Notes: generated from the sequence alone by a model not told the origin. A stretch of 64,000 nt of DNA from Terfezia claveryi (GCA_015179025.1 WHUX01000202.1:1-64000), one strand, 5' to 3'; shown: positions 11,978 through 22,609, counted from the first letter of the stretch. Program-made: numbers and translations.

Positions 11978-14900
11978 TCAGACCAGCTCTCCATATAGTA
12001 GCCCGAAAAAGGCCTCGGTAGCTTCGTATCTCTCCTCGCCCTCCTCTCTCCAGACTTGCTCGTCTAGCTCTTCCCAGCTCCCCCTGTCCCCTAGCAGGCC
12101 CCGCGAATTCGGTTGAAGCGAGGGCAACTGAAGACTATGTGCTCTCCAGTTTCGGTGGGGTGGCCACATTGGCACTCCGCTGATTCCGATTTGCCGATAT
12201 GGTGTAGCCAGCTCCGTTGTGGGCCTCTATTGGTGCGTAGCCACGTGTAAGCCGACAGGGCCTGCCTATTCCACTCCACTCTCCTCCGCCCAAAGCCTGT
12301 TCTGGTCCTTGATTCTTTCCGCCTGGCTTTGGAGGTTGCACATAGTCCTCCTTCCGTAATCGTGTGTTTTTTCCCTACGAATTCGCCTAGGTGTGACTGT
12401 AGGCTTGCTGATCGGTCTGCCTTCTCGTTGCCTGGGATGCCTAGGTGGCCTCTGACCCATGATATCTGAAGGTCCCTGTGCTGATTAGACGTGATGAGGG
12501 ATTTGATGCCTTTTTCGATGCCAGATCTGGGTGGGGACCCCGAACTCATATTGCGGACTGCCTGTATTGCTGCCTGGGAGTCGGATAAAATTGCCAGCAT
12601 ATCCGCATTCTCTTGCTGTAGGGCTATTTGCATCGCGAAGAGTTCACCATCTGCTACTGTTGCTTGGTCCCCCAGATAGCCGCCATAAACCTCTATTGTA
12701 CCTCCTCTGCGGTCTTCACTGTAGACTCCACTCGCTACTATTCCTTTCCTTCCAGTGCCATCCGTGTAACATACCCTCCATCCTTCCTCTAGTATTGACC
12801 CTATTCCCGCTGCCCAAGTGCCTAGCTGTTTGGAGGACTCAGACTTCGGATCTATGATCGTTCGGTAGATAATGGGGAAAGGTGTGGTATCCTCTCTATC
12901 ACCCCATGAGAGCTCATAAGGGTCTCCGCCGTTTAGGTAGAACGCCTCCGAAATTGGGGTTCTATTGCCGTGTAGGTTGCTGCTCTGGCGCCATGATGTA
13001 TCTTCTTCGATGAATTTCTTGACTTGTTGGTTGCCTGTCCTAACTGCTCTTGCCGCCCAGCATCGCTTCATGTCCTCTATCTTTTCTTGTAGTGGTTCGA
13101 TATTGGCGATCCATCCTAGGCTTTGGTGACTCGAGCCATGGAAACCTCCGGTGATCTTCCGCAGAGCTTGATATTCTAGGCGTTGCATAGGCTGCAAGAG
13201 TTGATGCTCCTGTGGCTTCTGCAGCTCCGCTCCCCAAGTGAAGATGGTTCTTACGCAGCTTGTGTAGAGGGATCTGAGGGCGATTGGGCTCATGCCCCCA
13301 TTTCGGTTTCCTAGACTGGTAAGTACTTTTAAGACCTTCTGTGCCTTCGAGGTCCTCTGTGTGATATGCACTTTCCATGATAGGTTGCTGGCTAGCGTGA
13401 TCCCTAGGGTTTTGCAGTGCTTGATCTTGCCCTTGCCATGGAAGTCCAGTCTGGACTCCTTGCTTGGATCCCATTGGAGCTCATCCTCATATGCTGCCTC
13501 ATCGAGTACTCTTCCTACGTTCTGAACTAACAAGTTGTGATTTCTGGTGTTGAGGCTGCTTACGATGAGGGGATTAATATCGTCCACATATGAGAACAAT
13601 TGGATGGATGGTAAAGGAGAGTCTGCTGGTGGTTTGTTGGTATTCAGTCGGCTGCTCCTTCTCACTGGTTGAGGAGTTTGGATGCACCTCTCCGTGGCTC
13701 TTTTTAAAGTATGTGCTATATAGATTAGCCATAAGACTGGTGAGAGAGGGCTGCCTTGAGGTGCTCCCTGATCCATCCATCCAAGTCCTCTTGTTAATCC
13801 ATCCCAAGCGATAGGGAAGGAGCGTGGTTGGAGGAATTGGTTGATGAACCTTACTGTTCTCGGAGGTGTGTCCTTTTCCTGGAGGATCTGGATTAGCTTT
13901 TCCCTGCAGACATTGTTGAAAGCCGAGACTATGTCCTTCCCGAGCAGAGTAACTTTCTTTCCCTCTTCCAGTGCTTTTTCTGCCGTTGAGACTGTAATTA
14001 TCATTGCGTCTATAGCTGACCTGTTCTTTCGTGAGCCATATTGTAGTTCGTGGAAGAGGTTGTTTTGCTGCTGAAGTTCATCCGCCATTAGTTTCTCCTG
14101 TAACTTGCCTACTGTATTTGATAATACAATTGGTCTCCACCCTTTCACTTGTGAATGGTCTTTGCCTGGTTTGGGGATCATAACCATAGATAGGTTCCTC
14201 CATGATCTAGGGGGAGAGATGTTTCCTTCTGAAGCTCTCGCTATATCGTTAATAAGGGCCGTGCCGAGTCTTGTGTCCTTGATGAGTTTTATGAGGCGGT
14301 ATGAGATCCTGTCCGGTCCTGGTGCCGAGCTGTTCGAGGTCTTGCCTAGGGCTTTTCTTACCTTTTCAATGCTAGAGTCTTCGGCCGTTTGGTATCTCAC
14401 CGGGGAATCGACGATTATAGCTGGTTGGTATGACTGCTCCCTGGTTACTAGGTGGTGCTTTTGGAATGCTTGGACCTTGCTGTCATCCGTATGTAATGTT
14501 GTGCCGTCCTTGTCGGTAAGATCCCCCATAATCGGTGTGAACTTGAAAGGGTCTCTAGCTATCCTTGCTATATCCCATGGGTGACGCTGACCTTGTTCCT
14601 CTAGAAACTTCTGCCAGCAAACTCTTTTCTTCTTCCTAATCAGCCTTTTGAGTCTTTTCCCCTCTTCCTTGTAATCTGCCTCGCTTTCCTTGCCTGCTCT
14701 CTGTGTCTTTTCCAGTTGTGCCTGCACTTCCTTATCCCACCATTTCTTGCTGCGTTTGGAGGCGGTTTTCTGGATTAGGTGGTTCCCTACTAGAGCGCAG
14801 AGAGACTGATATGCTTCTCCGAAATAGGTAGGTTGGAATATAGACTCCTTGTCTTTCCTTTCCTTGTTCTTTTCTGTGTACTCATTCCACCAGTTCCAGT

Positions 14901-15675
14901 CGATAGTCATATACCTGCGAATCTCCGGGGTATGGGCTTCGATATATCCTGAGATGACTGAATGATCTGAGCCGATCCAAGATAGATGTGATGCTGACTG
15001 TGTCCAGGATATGTCGTTTCCTTTAAATACTAGATCTAGGAGACTCCTCCTGTTTTCCTGTTGGAAAGTGTATGCCTGATAGTGTACTTCTTGGGTAAGT
15101 TGGTTAGTGTTTGCCCATTCCTGTACTACCTCCCCTCTGGTTGTCCTATGGCTACCCCAGAGCGGGTGGTGTGCGTTGAAGTCACCCAGGACAAGGGAGT
15201 GGCTGTTAATGGGAATTCTGTTGAGATCTGCTCTAAGGTCTGAAGGTGTGTCCTTTCCATTGAGGTACACTCCTGTTATTGTTGTAGAGCCTAAGTGTAT
15301 GCGGCTGATGTGATGGCTGATATGGGAACTCGAAGCCTTGTGGTGTCTGATAGATACGTAGCCTGTGATTCTGCTATGTTCGTAGAGTGTGGTGATGCGT
15401 CTGAAACTCGGATGATTTGTTGTTCGGGCTCCCACTGGCGTGTTGTATATGACTGGTTCCCCTACGAATACGATGTCCGCGTTTTTGACGCTTTCTAGAA
15501 ATGAATGGGTGTTAATCCCGCTATTGTTCACATTGCAGTATGCGACTAATATTTGGGCTCTTCCTCCATCTCTTCTGATTTCAAACCTTCCCCTGTCTGC
15601 TCCACCTTTCTTACTTCCTTGCCTTTCTTTATCCTTATCTCCTCTCTTCTGGGCGCATGTAGGCCTAGTATTCAT
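11978..15675 (-). CDS. LINE-1 ORF2: endonuclease-RT-RNase H (C-terminal frameshift)
   Basis: The open frame runs from ATG 15675 (MNTRPTCAQ) to a premature stop at 12091. Domains in order: AP-type endonuclease (VAYCNVNNSGINT, GDFNAHH near residue 155, GSDHSVI near 235); reverse transcriptase (WRPIVLSNTVGK, DIVSAFNNV, GAPQGSPLSPVLW, catalytic YVDD near 686); RNase H (CYTDGTG, ADGELFAM, LSDSQAAI, WVRGHLGIPGNEKADRSA, giving the D-E-D and H positions). A C-terminal Cys/His segment follows (CQCGHPTETGEHIVFSC). Another minus frame then continues plausibly as GSWEELDEQVWREEGEERY down to 11978, so a small indel near 12100 has cut off the last roughly 40 residues. The rest appears intact. The protein would nick target DNA and copy the element RNA. 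Confidence 0.92.
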
Positions 15676-18600
15676 CGAGGCGGCGATTTCCCTTGCGGGC
15701 TGTAGGAAAGTGCCTCCAGTTTCCACGGCTTCGGTTTCTGCGTTCCTTGTTCTTATTTCCGTATTTCATGTCGTTGGCGCGGCGGTAGCAGTCCTCGGCT
15801 CTATGGTTGCTTCCTTCGCAGTAGGTACAGTGTACTTCGTTGGGGATCGGGATGGGGCTGTATGTTGGGCATGGCTCTGAGACTGTGTGGCCTAGCGTGT
15901 TTATGTAGAAGGCCTTATCTTTGTGGCGTTCGTAGATAAAGACCTGTAGCTTGTCCTTCCCTGGGAGTGGGATGGGGATGGGGGAGTCGAGATTCGCCAG
16001 ATCCTTTCTGTACACTGAGAATCTGAGGGAGCATGTCTTTCCTGCATAGCTGTCCCCCCTGTTTCTATCTCTAACTAACCATTTAGGTGACCGAACCGCT
16101 AGTGGAAGACCCAAAGACTGAGCGATCTCCTTTGCCCTGTTATGAGCCTGTTCTCCCTCTTTTCCAGAGAGGCCAGGGATGACCAGCTCGATTGTATCAC
16201 GATTGATAGAAACAACTTCCTCGTCTCTGTATTGTAACGTTGTAGGTGAAGGGAATAGTTCTTTCCTTAGAGCTGCTACCATTCGGATGATCTCAGCGTT
16301 TGATGTGTTAGGTGGGTGCGTGATCGTGACTTCTCTCTCAGTGGGGTAGGACCGAAATCCCTCTACCTTGACTGCCTTGATTCTGCCGTCAAGTAGCCTA
16401 TCTGATTTAACATTGAAACACTGGATAAATCTATCCATCCACTCAGTGCCGCTAGGTAGTTTCGCACAGTTGCCAAGGAGTATACGGCTGAGGTTGTCTT
16501 GGGTGTGTCGGATGGGTACGATGTCTGAGCATTTGGTTGGGGGTGAAGCTCCTCCTTCATATGGGTAGATTCTTTTTGTTGGTCCCTGTGGTGGTGAAAT
16601 GGGGACTACGGGTGCCATCCTGGACCTTTCAATGGCTTCTGAGGACGCTTTTATTCTATCCTCATGTTCCTTAAATGTCCCTTCTTTGAATCTTGCTGCT
16701 GCTGCGTATGACCACTTTGGGAGTGGGTTGACTTTTGTACCTTCCCGAGGATAGACCCTTTCTACCTTCTGTCCGACTGTTACCTTTTGGGTGGTTGGCT
16801 TGGTTGGTGTAGCCTCCGAAGCCTTGGGGGCGATTGGCCTGGTGGATGTGGCCTTCCATGCGTCAAAGCGTGCTGAGTGTTCTGCTATTCTGATTTTGTG
16901 GTCGTGGACATCTGCGGATGATGGTGGTATATGTCTCCGGATGGGGTTACAGCCCCTGAGCTTGGGTAGTGGTGCGCCCTCCTTGCATACCCATCTGACG
17001 ACCTTTTCATTTCTTAGATAGGTTTTGGAGGGGCCCTCGTCTTTTCTGTAGTGGCCCTCTCGGACGTTCGCTTCTACCAGGCATCGGTATTCCTCCTCCT
17101 CTACAGTGGTTTCTGCGTCTGAGTCCTCCTCCTCTAATTCCTTCCTGACTCTTGTTACCTTTGCCAAATGTACTGGGGATCTCTTCCCTTCTTTGATGAT
17201 TTCTCCGAGGTTGGTCAGTAGAGCTTCCTTGGCTGCCCTGTCTGATTGTTTTCTTAGGTGGAGCTCTCGTTCTTCGGCTAAGATCCCTGCTGAACCATCT
17301 TCTGATTCTGAGTTCGAATCCCAGTCTTGTTTCACAACTGTTGTCTGTGGTACGAAGGTCTGGGGAGGGTTGAGTCCTATTAGGCGACGTCTGTTTGGGT
17401 GGACTTTTCCTAGGTCCCTTTCCTTGCCCTGCTCTTCCGCTGCTGTCTTTGCCGTTGCCTTCTGGTATCTTTTCTTGTGCTCGGTTGCTGCCTTAGTCTC
17501 CCTGGCTACCGAGTCGATCGTGTCTTCCATCATTTGTGTTAGGGCCTCCTCACGAGCTTTGTCGCCATACTTCCTGGGTGGGTCTTCTTTCCTTGAGAGG
17601 TCAAATGTGCTTTCCTTGCAAGCCTTATCACCATCCCTCATTGGGGTGTCCGTACCTGGCTCTGGTGAGATCTTTACTGGTGATGGACTGGGGTTAGGTG
17701 ACGCTATTACCGCAGGGGGTGGTGAGTGGATTGGGGTTGGGGCGTGGGCTGGCAGGGCTGGTGGGAGTGATGGGGGGGTTGGGGCTCGGGTGCTTGAAGA
17801 CGGCGCTGGTGGGGTAGCTTTTTGTTTGGGGGCTGACGGGCTTTTCCTTTCTTTTTTCCCCTTCTTAGTTTTCGAGTCGGTTTTGGGAGGGGCGATTTCC
17901 TTCGTGAGTACCGGAACCTTTGCACCGCCACATTCCAACGGGGTGTGGGCATGTGTATGTCTGCTTCCTGAGCTGAGAGTGCAGCCCTTCGCCATCTTGT
18001 TGCATGATTCCTCATTGCCGTCCATTGCAGTGTCCTTGGCGGGGTTTGCCGAGATGCTGCCTGCTGCCAGCGGAGGTGGTGATGACCGAACCGATTCTGT
18101 TGTAGGGTGTGGTGGTGAGGGCGCGGGTGTGTCTGGGATATTACTGAGGTCTATGAAATCTTTATGTGGCGGTGGGGAAGGATTGGGAGTATCTTTGATG
18201 CCACTGGGAACTATGACTTCTCCTGTGGTTGCTGGAGAGGGAATACTGGAGTTAATTATCTCGCCTCGAGGTGGTGGTCTAATATGTGGGTATGGCCACT
18301 GTGCAGCCTCCGGTTGGGGTGTGAGGCCTGGTGGGCGTGCCCAGCCAGGGGACGGAGATTTAGGAGCAACCGGACTCTGACGAGAAGAGCCGCCGGTGTT
18401 GTATGGGTGCCAGTCTGCACGCTCTATCGCTCTCCTGATTGTGTTGGTCTCCTTATGAACTTCACTGATTGCTTCGTAGAGCTTAATTCTGTCTTCAGAG
18501 TCTTTTGCCCTGCTGACCCTGCCTTCTTCCTTGATCGCTGCTACAGCTTCATGAAAGCCTGCCAACAGGTGCTCCTGTAACTTGATTAGTTCCAAGCCCT

Positions 18601-19663
18601 GCGCCCTCATGTGTTCGTTGAAGACCATTCCGAGATTATTGTATAGGTTTGTGATCTCCTTTTGAGCCTCCTCCAGCTTTAGAAGTCCTCTTTTCGTCTC
18701 CTCCCTCTGGGTCTCGAAATGTCCTGAGACGTCGTTTGCAATATTCACTAAGATCCCGCTATGCTCTTCCGTCTTTTCCTTTTCCTTCTTACTTGCTTCA
18801 GCGAGGCTCGAAAAGCCATCTGCTATTGTCTTTGAAACCGCGGAGATCCCGTCCGACACTGTCTTCTGGGTATCTGCAGCCTTGTCTGATACTGTTTTGT
18901 GAACTGTGATCTCTAGCTGGTCAAACCTGTCACCTTCTAACGCTGACCTGCTATCCCAGTCATTGACCGAGTCATCCCGGCTCATTGTCTCATCGCCGTC
19001 CTTGGTCGCGTCATCCTGGCTCATTATGTCGACCAGTGCTTCGTTCCTGAACTCGTGGAAAGGGGGGGAACTGGGGGTGTCCTCTGGTTCCTGGCAGTCC
19101 TGGAAAACTGTCTCCGTATCTATGTCGGTAGAATCCTGGTCCTGGGAGTCGGGTATCTCCTCAAAGCCTAGGCTTCGTGCGTCCTCTGCTGGCGTAGTGG
19201 GGGAGAGATGGCGAGCTGGCGTTGCTGTGTTGTCCGAGCCCATGTCTGAGTCCGAATCGCTGTCTGCGTCTTCTGAATCGGACTTCTGTGAGTCCGGGAC
19301 TTCCATGCTTCTGTTGTAGGACTGGATCGCTAGACCTGGGTGATTTCTAACGGTGATGGAGTATTCGATCTGTTCGCTAATGGGGTCAAGTGCCAGTACT
19401 GCCGTTTCCGGGTCCTTGAAGGCTTCTGAGATCTCGTCTAGTGACCCTTCTCTGCTGAAGTCCGGGATGCTGTCTGGGTTCGATTCTAGCAATTCATGAC
19501 CTTTGGCTATTGCGTCGTCTAGTCGCTCTCTAGTAACTTCGGTCGCCCTGAATGCGTTGTAACTGTTCAGGGTCCTATAGACTGTTCCATTTATGACGAC
19601 GACCAAGCGGCCGCTGTCCTTCCAACCAGGGGTGACTGGGTGGAAGAGGCGACCGGGAGCCAT
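15665..19663 (-). CDS. LINE-1 ORF1: very long gag-like protein (1332 aa)
   Basis: The start is set at MAPGRLFHPVTPGW because LINE-2 ORF1 begins at the equivalent MAPRRMFHPVTPGW; ten extra codons upstream fall in the palindrome region. The N-terminal part is acidic and Ser/Asp rich, then comes a coiled-coil-like Lys/Glu stretch, then long Pro/Ser/Lys linkers. The conserved C-terminal block (IKAVKVEGFRSYPTERE, VSINRDTIELVIPGLSG) is followed by a CCHC zinc knuckle, CTYCEGSNHRAEDC, near residue 1290. It is much longer than typical Tad ORF1 proteins of roughly 500 aa. About 85 residues are duplicated internally relative to LINE-2. The stop TAG overlaps the ORF2 start (ATGAATACTAG). Confidence 0.9.
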   Translation of the reverse strand: MAPGRLFHPVTPGWKDSGRLVVVINGTVYRTLNSYNAFRATEVTRERLDDAIAKGHELLESNPDSIPDFSREGSLDEISEAFKDPETAVLALDPISEQIEYSITVRNHPGLAIQSYNRSMEVPDSQKSDSEDADSDSDSDMGSDNTATPARHLSPTTPAEDARSLGFEEIPDSQDQDSTDIDTETVFQDCQEPEDTPSSPPFHEFRNEALVDIMSQDDATKDGDETMSRDDSVNDWDSRSALEGDRFDQLEITVHKTVSDKAADTQKTVSDGISAVSKTIADGFSSLAEASKKEKEKTEEHSGILVNIANDVSGHFETQREETKRGLLKLEEAQKEITNLYNNLGMVFNEHMRAQGLELIKLQEHLLAGFHEAVAAIKEEGRVSRAKDSEDRIKLYEAISEVHKETNTIRRAIERADWHPYNTGGSSRQSPVAPKSPSPGWARPPGLTPQPEAAQWPYPHIRPPPRGEIINSSIPSPATTGEVIVPSGIKDTPNPSPPPHKDFIDLSNIPDTPAPSPPHPTTESVRSSPPPLAAGSISANPAKDTAMDGNEESCNKMAKGCTLSSGSRHTHAHTPLECGGAKVPVLTKEIAPPKTDSKTKKGKKERKSPSAPKQKATPPAPSSSTRAPTPPSLPPALPAHAPTPIHSPPPAVIASPNPSPSPVKISPEPGTDTPMRDGDKACKESTFDLSRKEDPPRKYGDKAREEALTQMMEDTIDSVARETKAATEHKKRYQKATAKTAAEEQGKERDLGKVHPNRRRLIGLNPPQTFVPQTTVVKQDWDSNSESEDGSAGILAEERELHLRKQSDRAAKEALLTNLGEIIKEGKRSPVHLAKVTRVRKELEEEDSDAETTVEEEEYRCLVEANVREGHYRKDEGPSKTYLRNEKVVRWVCKEGAPLPKLRGCNPIRRHIPPSSADVHDHKIRIAEHSARFDAWKATSTRPIAPKASEATPTKPTTQKVTVGQKVERVYPREGTKVNPLPKWSYAAAARFKEGTFKEHEDRIKASSEAIERSRMAPVVPISPPQGPTKRIYPYEGGASPPTKCSDIVPIRHTQDNLSRILLGNCAKLPSGTEWMDRFIQCFNVKSDRLLDGRIKAVKVEGFRSYPTEREVTITHPPNTSNAEIIRMVAALRKELFPSPTTLQYRDEEVVSINRDTIELVIPGLSGKEGEQAHNRAKEIAQSLGLPLAVRSPKWLVRDRNRGDSYAGKTCSLRFSVYRKDLANLDSPIPIPLPGKDKLQVFIYERHKDKAFYINTLGHTVSEPCPTYSPIPIPNEVHCTYCEGSNHRAEDCYRRANDMKYGNKNKERRNRSRGNWRHFPTARKGNRRLDEY

Positions 19664-20135
19664 GCTTGCCTGGATATCCAAACTATACCCCACTAGTGTG
19701 GTATAGTTTCGAGTCAGGGTGTTATGACGTGACGATGTTTATGACGTTGACAGCGGGGCGCTATGAGTGGCGTGACGTGTGACGGTGGGGCGCTATGACC
19801 GTGGGGTTAAGTTGTGACGACGGTTGTTATTGGCCCGAAGCTGGTGTGGGAATTACAAATTCCCTAATTGGTTGGGTATGACGTGATCCAGGCTGCGTTT
19901 TCCTACGTGGCAAAACACCGAAATACGGTGTGGGCCGGAAGAATTGCACGGTATCGTGGGTTTTCAGAACTTTGAAGCCGGGGGAAGGTGTGAAGACGGG
20001 GACTTGAAGATGTGGAACTGGGGTATGTTGTGCTCTATGTTGAGCTCTCTTGAATGAACTTGTTTTAGTGCCCGGGGGCCTTCTGTGTGCAGAGATGTGG
20101 GCAAATCCGCACTTTTGGGGAGTGTCGATAGTGTA
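19664..20135 (-). promoter_or_regulatory. LINE-1 5' UTR / internal promoter region
   Basis: Homologous to 21401-21890 in LINE-2. On the displayed strand it has at least six TGACG(T) motifs between 19725 and 19885, the half-site of CRE/ATF-type bZIP proteins; LINE-2 has a similar cluster. LINEs of this kind carry internal pol II promoters, so these are candidate sites. A 30-bp near-palindrome (19680-19709) lies 17 bp before the ORF1 ATG. Confidence 0.6.
19680..19709. repeat. 30-bp near-perfect palindrome
   Basis: Arms AAACTATACCCCACT and AGTGTGGTATAGTTT differ from perfect symmetry at one base. The same sequence plus flanks (CC before, CGAG after) is at 53407-53436 inside an unrelated gypsy element, where it is perfect. 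Confidence 0.9.
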
Positions 20136-20147
20136 GGATACTAACCC
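20136..20147. repeat. Target-site duplication, 5' side of LINE-1
   Basis: GGATACTAACCC, identical to 11644-11655; joining the two copies restores LINE-2 ORF1. Confidence 0.9.
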
Positions 20148-21400
20148 TGGTGGGTACGCCCAGCCGGGACCAGGAGAAGAGTAGGAAGAGGCATTGGGGG
20201 AGATGACTTTCGGGGGCTGGCTAGCTTGACTGCTCTGTGTGTATGGCGTCGGGGAGCGACCGGCTTGGTATGGGTGCCACTCGGACATTTCAATTGCTCT
20301 TTTGATGCGTTGACGTCTTTGTGTATCTCGCCTATTACCCTGTACATTTCAAGCCAATCCTCTGAGTCCTTTGCTCTGCTTGCTGCTCCCTCATCCCTTA
20401 CTGCCGCGATCGCCAGGTTGATGCCCGCCATTGAGCGGTCCTGCATGAGGGTTAGTTCTGTGCCCTGGGCCCTCATGTGTTCATTGAAGGTCCTTCCGAG
20501 GTTAGAGTAAAGCTTCGTGATTTCTTCCTGAGCCTCTGCTAGGCTTTGGAGGCCTTTCTTGATCTCTATTCGTTGTGCTTCAAAATGTCCCGTAACGTCG
20601 TTGGCGATGTTGATCAGCACTGAGCTATGTACTTCCGTGCTCTCCTTCTCTACCTTGCTGGCTTGGACAATCTGTTCTATACCTGTAGCGATTGACTTCT
20701 GGATCGAGACCTCTAGTTGGTCGAAGCGGTCGCCTTCGAAGGCGGATCTGCTGTCCCAATCTGCTATAGAATTGTTGCTCTCCGCAGAAGCCATATCGTC
20801 TAGGGCCTCATTAGGGAACTGGTGGAACGCTGGGCTTGGAGCGGGCGTGTCCAATTCCGGTGCATCATGGAATATCGTTACTGCGTCAACTTCCTCCTGT
20901 GAATCCGGGATTACCCTTGTGAGGCCTAACATCTCTGCGTCTTCTTCGGGTGTCGTAGGTAATTGTTGTGGTTGTCTTACCCGGGGTATCGTCGTGCTGT
21001 CTGATGCCATATCTGAGTCTGATTCGTCATCCGTGACCGAGTTTGGGACTACTCGTTGCCTGAAGGAGAGGCCTGGGTGATTATGCACGGTGATTTATTC
21101 TTGAATTTGCTCCTCTACCGGGTCTAGAGCCAGCACTGCGGCTTCTGGGTTGAGAAAAGCCCCGTAAATTTCGTCTTCTGACCCTTCTCTAGCAAATTCT
21201 AGGAGATTCTCTGGACTCGTCTCCAGGATCTGGTGGCCTCTGGCTATTGCGCGGTCTAGGCGGTCTCCGTCAATTGCCGCTGCTCCAAACGTCGTGTAGC
21301 TGTTGAGAGTCCTGTATGCTGTTCCTTTGATTATAACGACAAGGCGTCCGCTGTCTCTCCAACCAGGGGTGACTGGATGGAACATACGCCTTGGGGCCAT
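20136..21400 (-). pseudogene. LINE-2 ORF1, N-terminal third
   Basis: It starts with MAPRRMFHPVTPGWRDSGR at 21400 and follows LINE-1 ORF1: VVIIKGTAYRTLNSY, then the acidic region, the coiled-coil region with IANDVTGHFEAQR, and then WHPY..PGPGWAYPPGL. There is one in-frame stop at 21095 (EEQIQE stop, where LINE-1 reads SEQIEYS). A frameshift near 20285 moves the last part into another minus frame (MSEWHPYQAGRSPTPY...). The coding sequence resumes at 11655 beyond LINE-1. Confidence 0.88.
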
Positions 21401-21894
21401 GTGTGTGTGTCGTTCTCACTATAACAGTGGGCTGTCTGATTATGGGGTTGTGACGTGATGACGCCTGATGTGATGTTGACGTTGTACTGTGGTTGGATGT
21501 GACTGTTATGACGATGTTGTATGTTGCGACGATGTTGACGTTATGGTGTGGGTGTGTCCGCTAGCCGGGCGAGATGGTGTGTTGCTTTGGTATGCTATTG
21601 GCCCGAGGTGGGTGTGGGAGTTATCAACTCTCTGATAGGCCGCTGAAGGTGTGATCAGGCAATGCTGCTCGACGTGGCAAACACCCTGAGATACAGTGTG
21701 GGCCAGAAGAATTGCAGGATATCTCGAGTTTTCAGAACTTCAAAGACGGGGGGAGGTATGAAGATGGGGGCTTGGGGGTGCGAAAAATAGAGTATTCTGT
21801 GCTCGGCCTCGGGCTCTTTCTGATGGACTTGTTTTGGTGCCCGGGGGTCTTCTGTGTACTGAGTTGCGGGCGAAGCCGCACTTTTTTTTTTTTG
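21401..21894 (-). promoter_or_regulatory. LINE-2 5' UTR
   Basis: It aligns with the LINE-1 5' UTR: TTGGCCCGA, GTGTGGGCCNGAAGAATTGCA, TTTTCAGAACTT and the GCCCGGGGGNCTTCTGTGT block occur in the same order. The TGACG-rich part is at 21450-21560. The upstream edge lies in a T-run at 21883-21894. Confidence 0.7.
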
Positions 21895-22032
21895 GACTGG
21901 AATATTCGTGGTTGTTTATGGAAACAGTACCAAATGACCATGTACTTCAATATCTTCTTGTAAAGAACCTCTTTGAGCTTAAAAATCTTGTTTCAAATAT
22001 AAATACTATTGTGTACAATAAGTTTGACTAGT
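21895..22032. other. Unassigned spacer between LINE-2 and LTR A
   Basis: No gene or known element recognised; AT-rich. Confidence 0.4.
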
Positions 22033-22609
22033 TGTAACGTAGGCACAGGGGAGCAAGGTGACTAAGGGGTACACCTGGACAAGGGGTAAGGGATAGGGAG
22101 CAAGGGAGGTCACACATATAGGAATGGCTACGTATGTGATTCACGGCAATAGGAACCTGTCATAGACACCTATCACAGATGTTACAGACGATGTCACAGA
22201 AGGCCAGATATGTGGAAGCTCTTGCCATATGTATTAGAGTTGACGAGGGGGATTCGCAAGACTGAAGACTGAGTTACGGAGGCGAGACAAGGCAGCGAGG
22301 TACACGAGAGAGATGCACCAATTATAAGGAAGAAGCAAGGCCTGTATTGAGCATCCAAGACGTTAGATAGGGATCCAATGACAGTACGAGGGCAAGGACT
22401 ATATATACATGATTCCAGGCCAGAGCAATGGAAGAAATAAGCTTCTCGAGACTCCTATCTCGAGAGCCAAGCAAGATAGCAATAACCTATCACCTGTATC
22501 GTAGGTAATGCCTAAGGCAATAACAAGGAGATAACCATAAGAATGACAACACGACACTCGGGCAAGCTTCGGTACGAGTATCAAACAACTCCTTATCACT
22601 TGCGTAACA
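22033..22609 (-). mobile_element. Complete LTR, family A (577 bp)
   Basis: Displayed strand starts TGTAACG and ends CGTAACA, so the LTR read on the minus strand is TGTTACG...CGTTACA. TATATATAC near 22394 is the promoter in reverse. It is the reference copy for the partial or decayed LTRs at 1-370 and 1085-1660. The 5-bp flanks (CTAGT and AAAGA) do not match, so it is not a simple solo LTR with preserved target duplication; deletion or recombination is likely. Confidence 0.75.

Larger units (their letters stand above)
11656..20135 (-). mobile_element. LINE-1, nearly full-length two-ORF non-LTR retrotransposon
   Basis: About 8.5 kb on the minus strand: 5' UTR (20135-19664), ORF1 (19663-15665), ORF2 (15675 to about 11978), 3' UTR and a poly(A) tail of about 17 nt seen as T at 11656-11672. 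It is bounded by a 12-bp target duplication inside LINE-2 ORF1. Apurinic endonuclease, reverse transcriptase with FSYVDD, and C-terminal RNase H fit fungal Tad-like LINEs. Its 3' UTR recurs in several truncated tails in the window (24207-24473, 32447-32781 and others), so the family has been active. ORF2 carries a frameshift near its end. Confidence 0.93.

Noticed and set aside
17106..18380. 424-aa plus ORF opposite LINE-1 ORF1
   Set aside because: Antisense shadow of a codon-biased coding region; the minus strand has clear LINE motifs.
22033..22609. Solo LTR with target duplication
   Set aside because: Flanking 5-mers CTAGT and AAAGA do not match, so a simple solo-LTR history is not supported.
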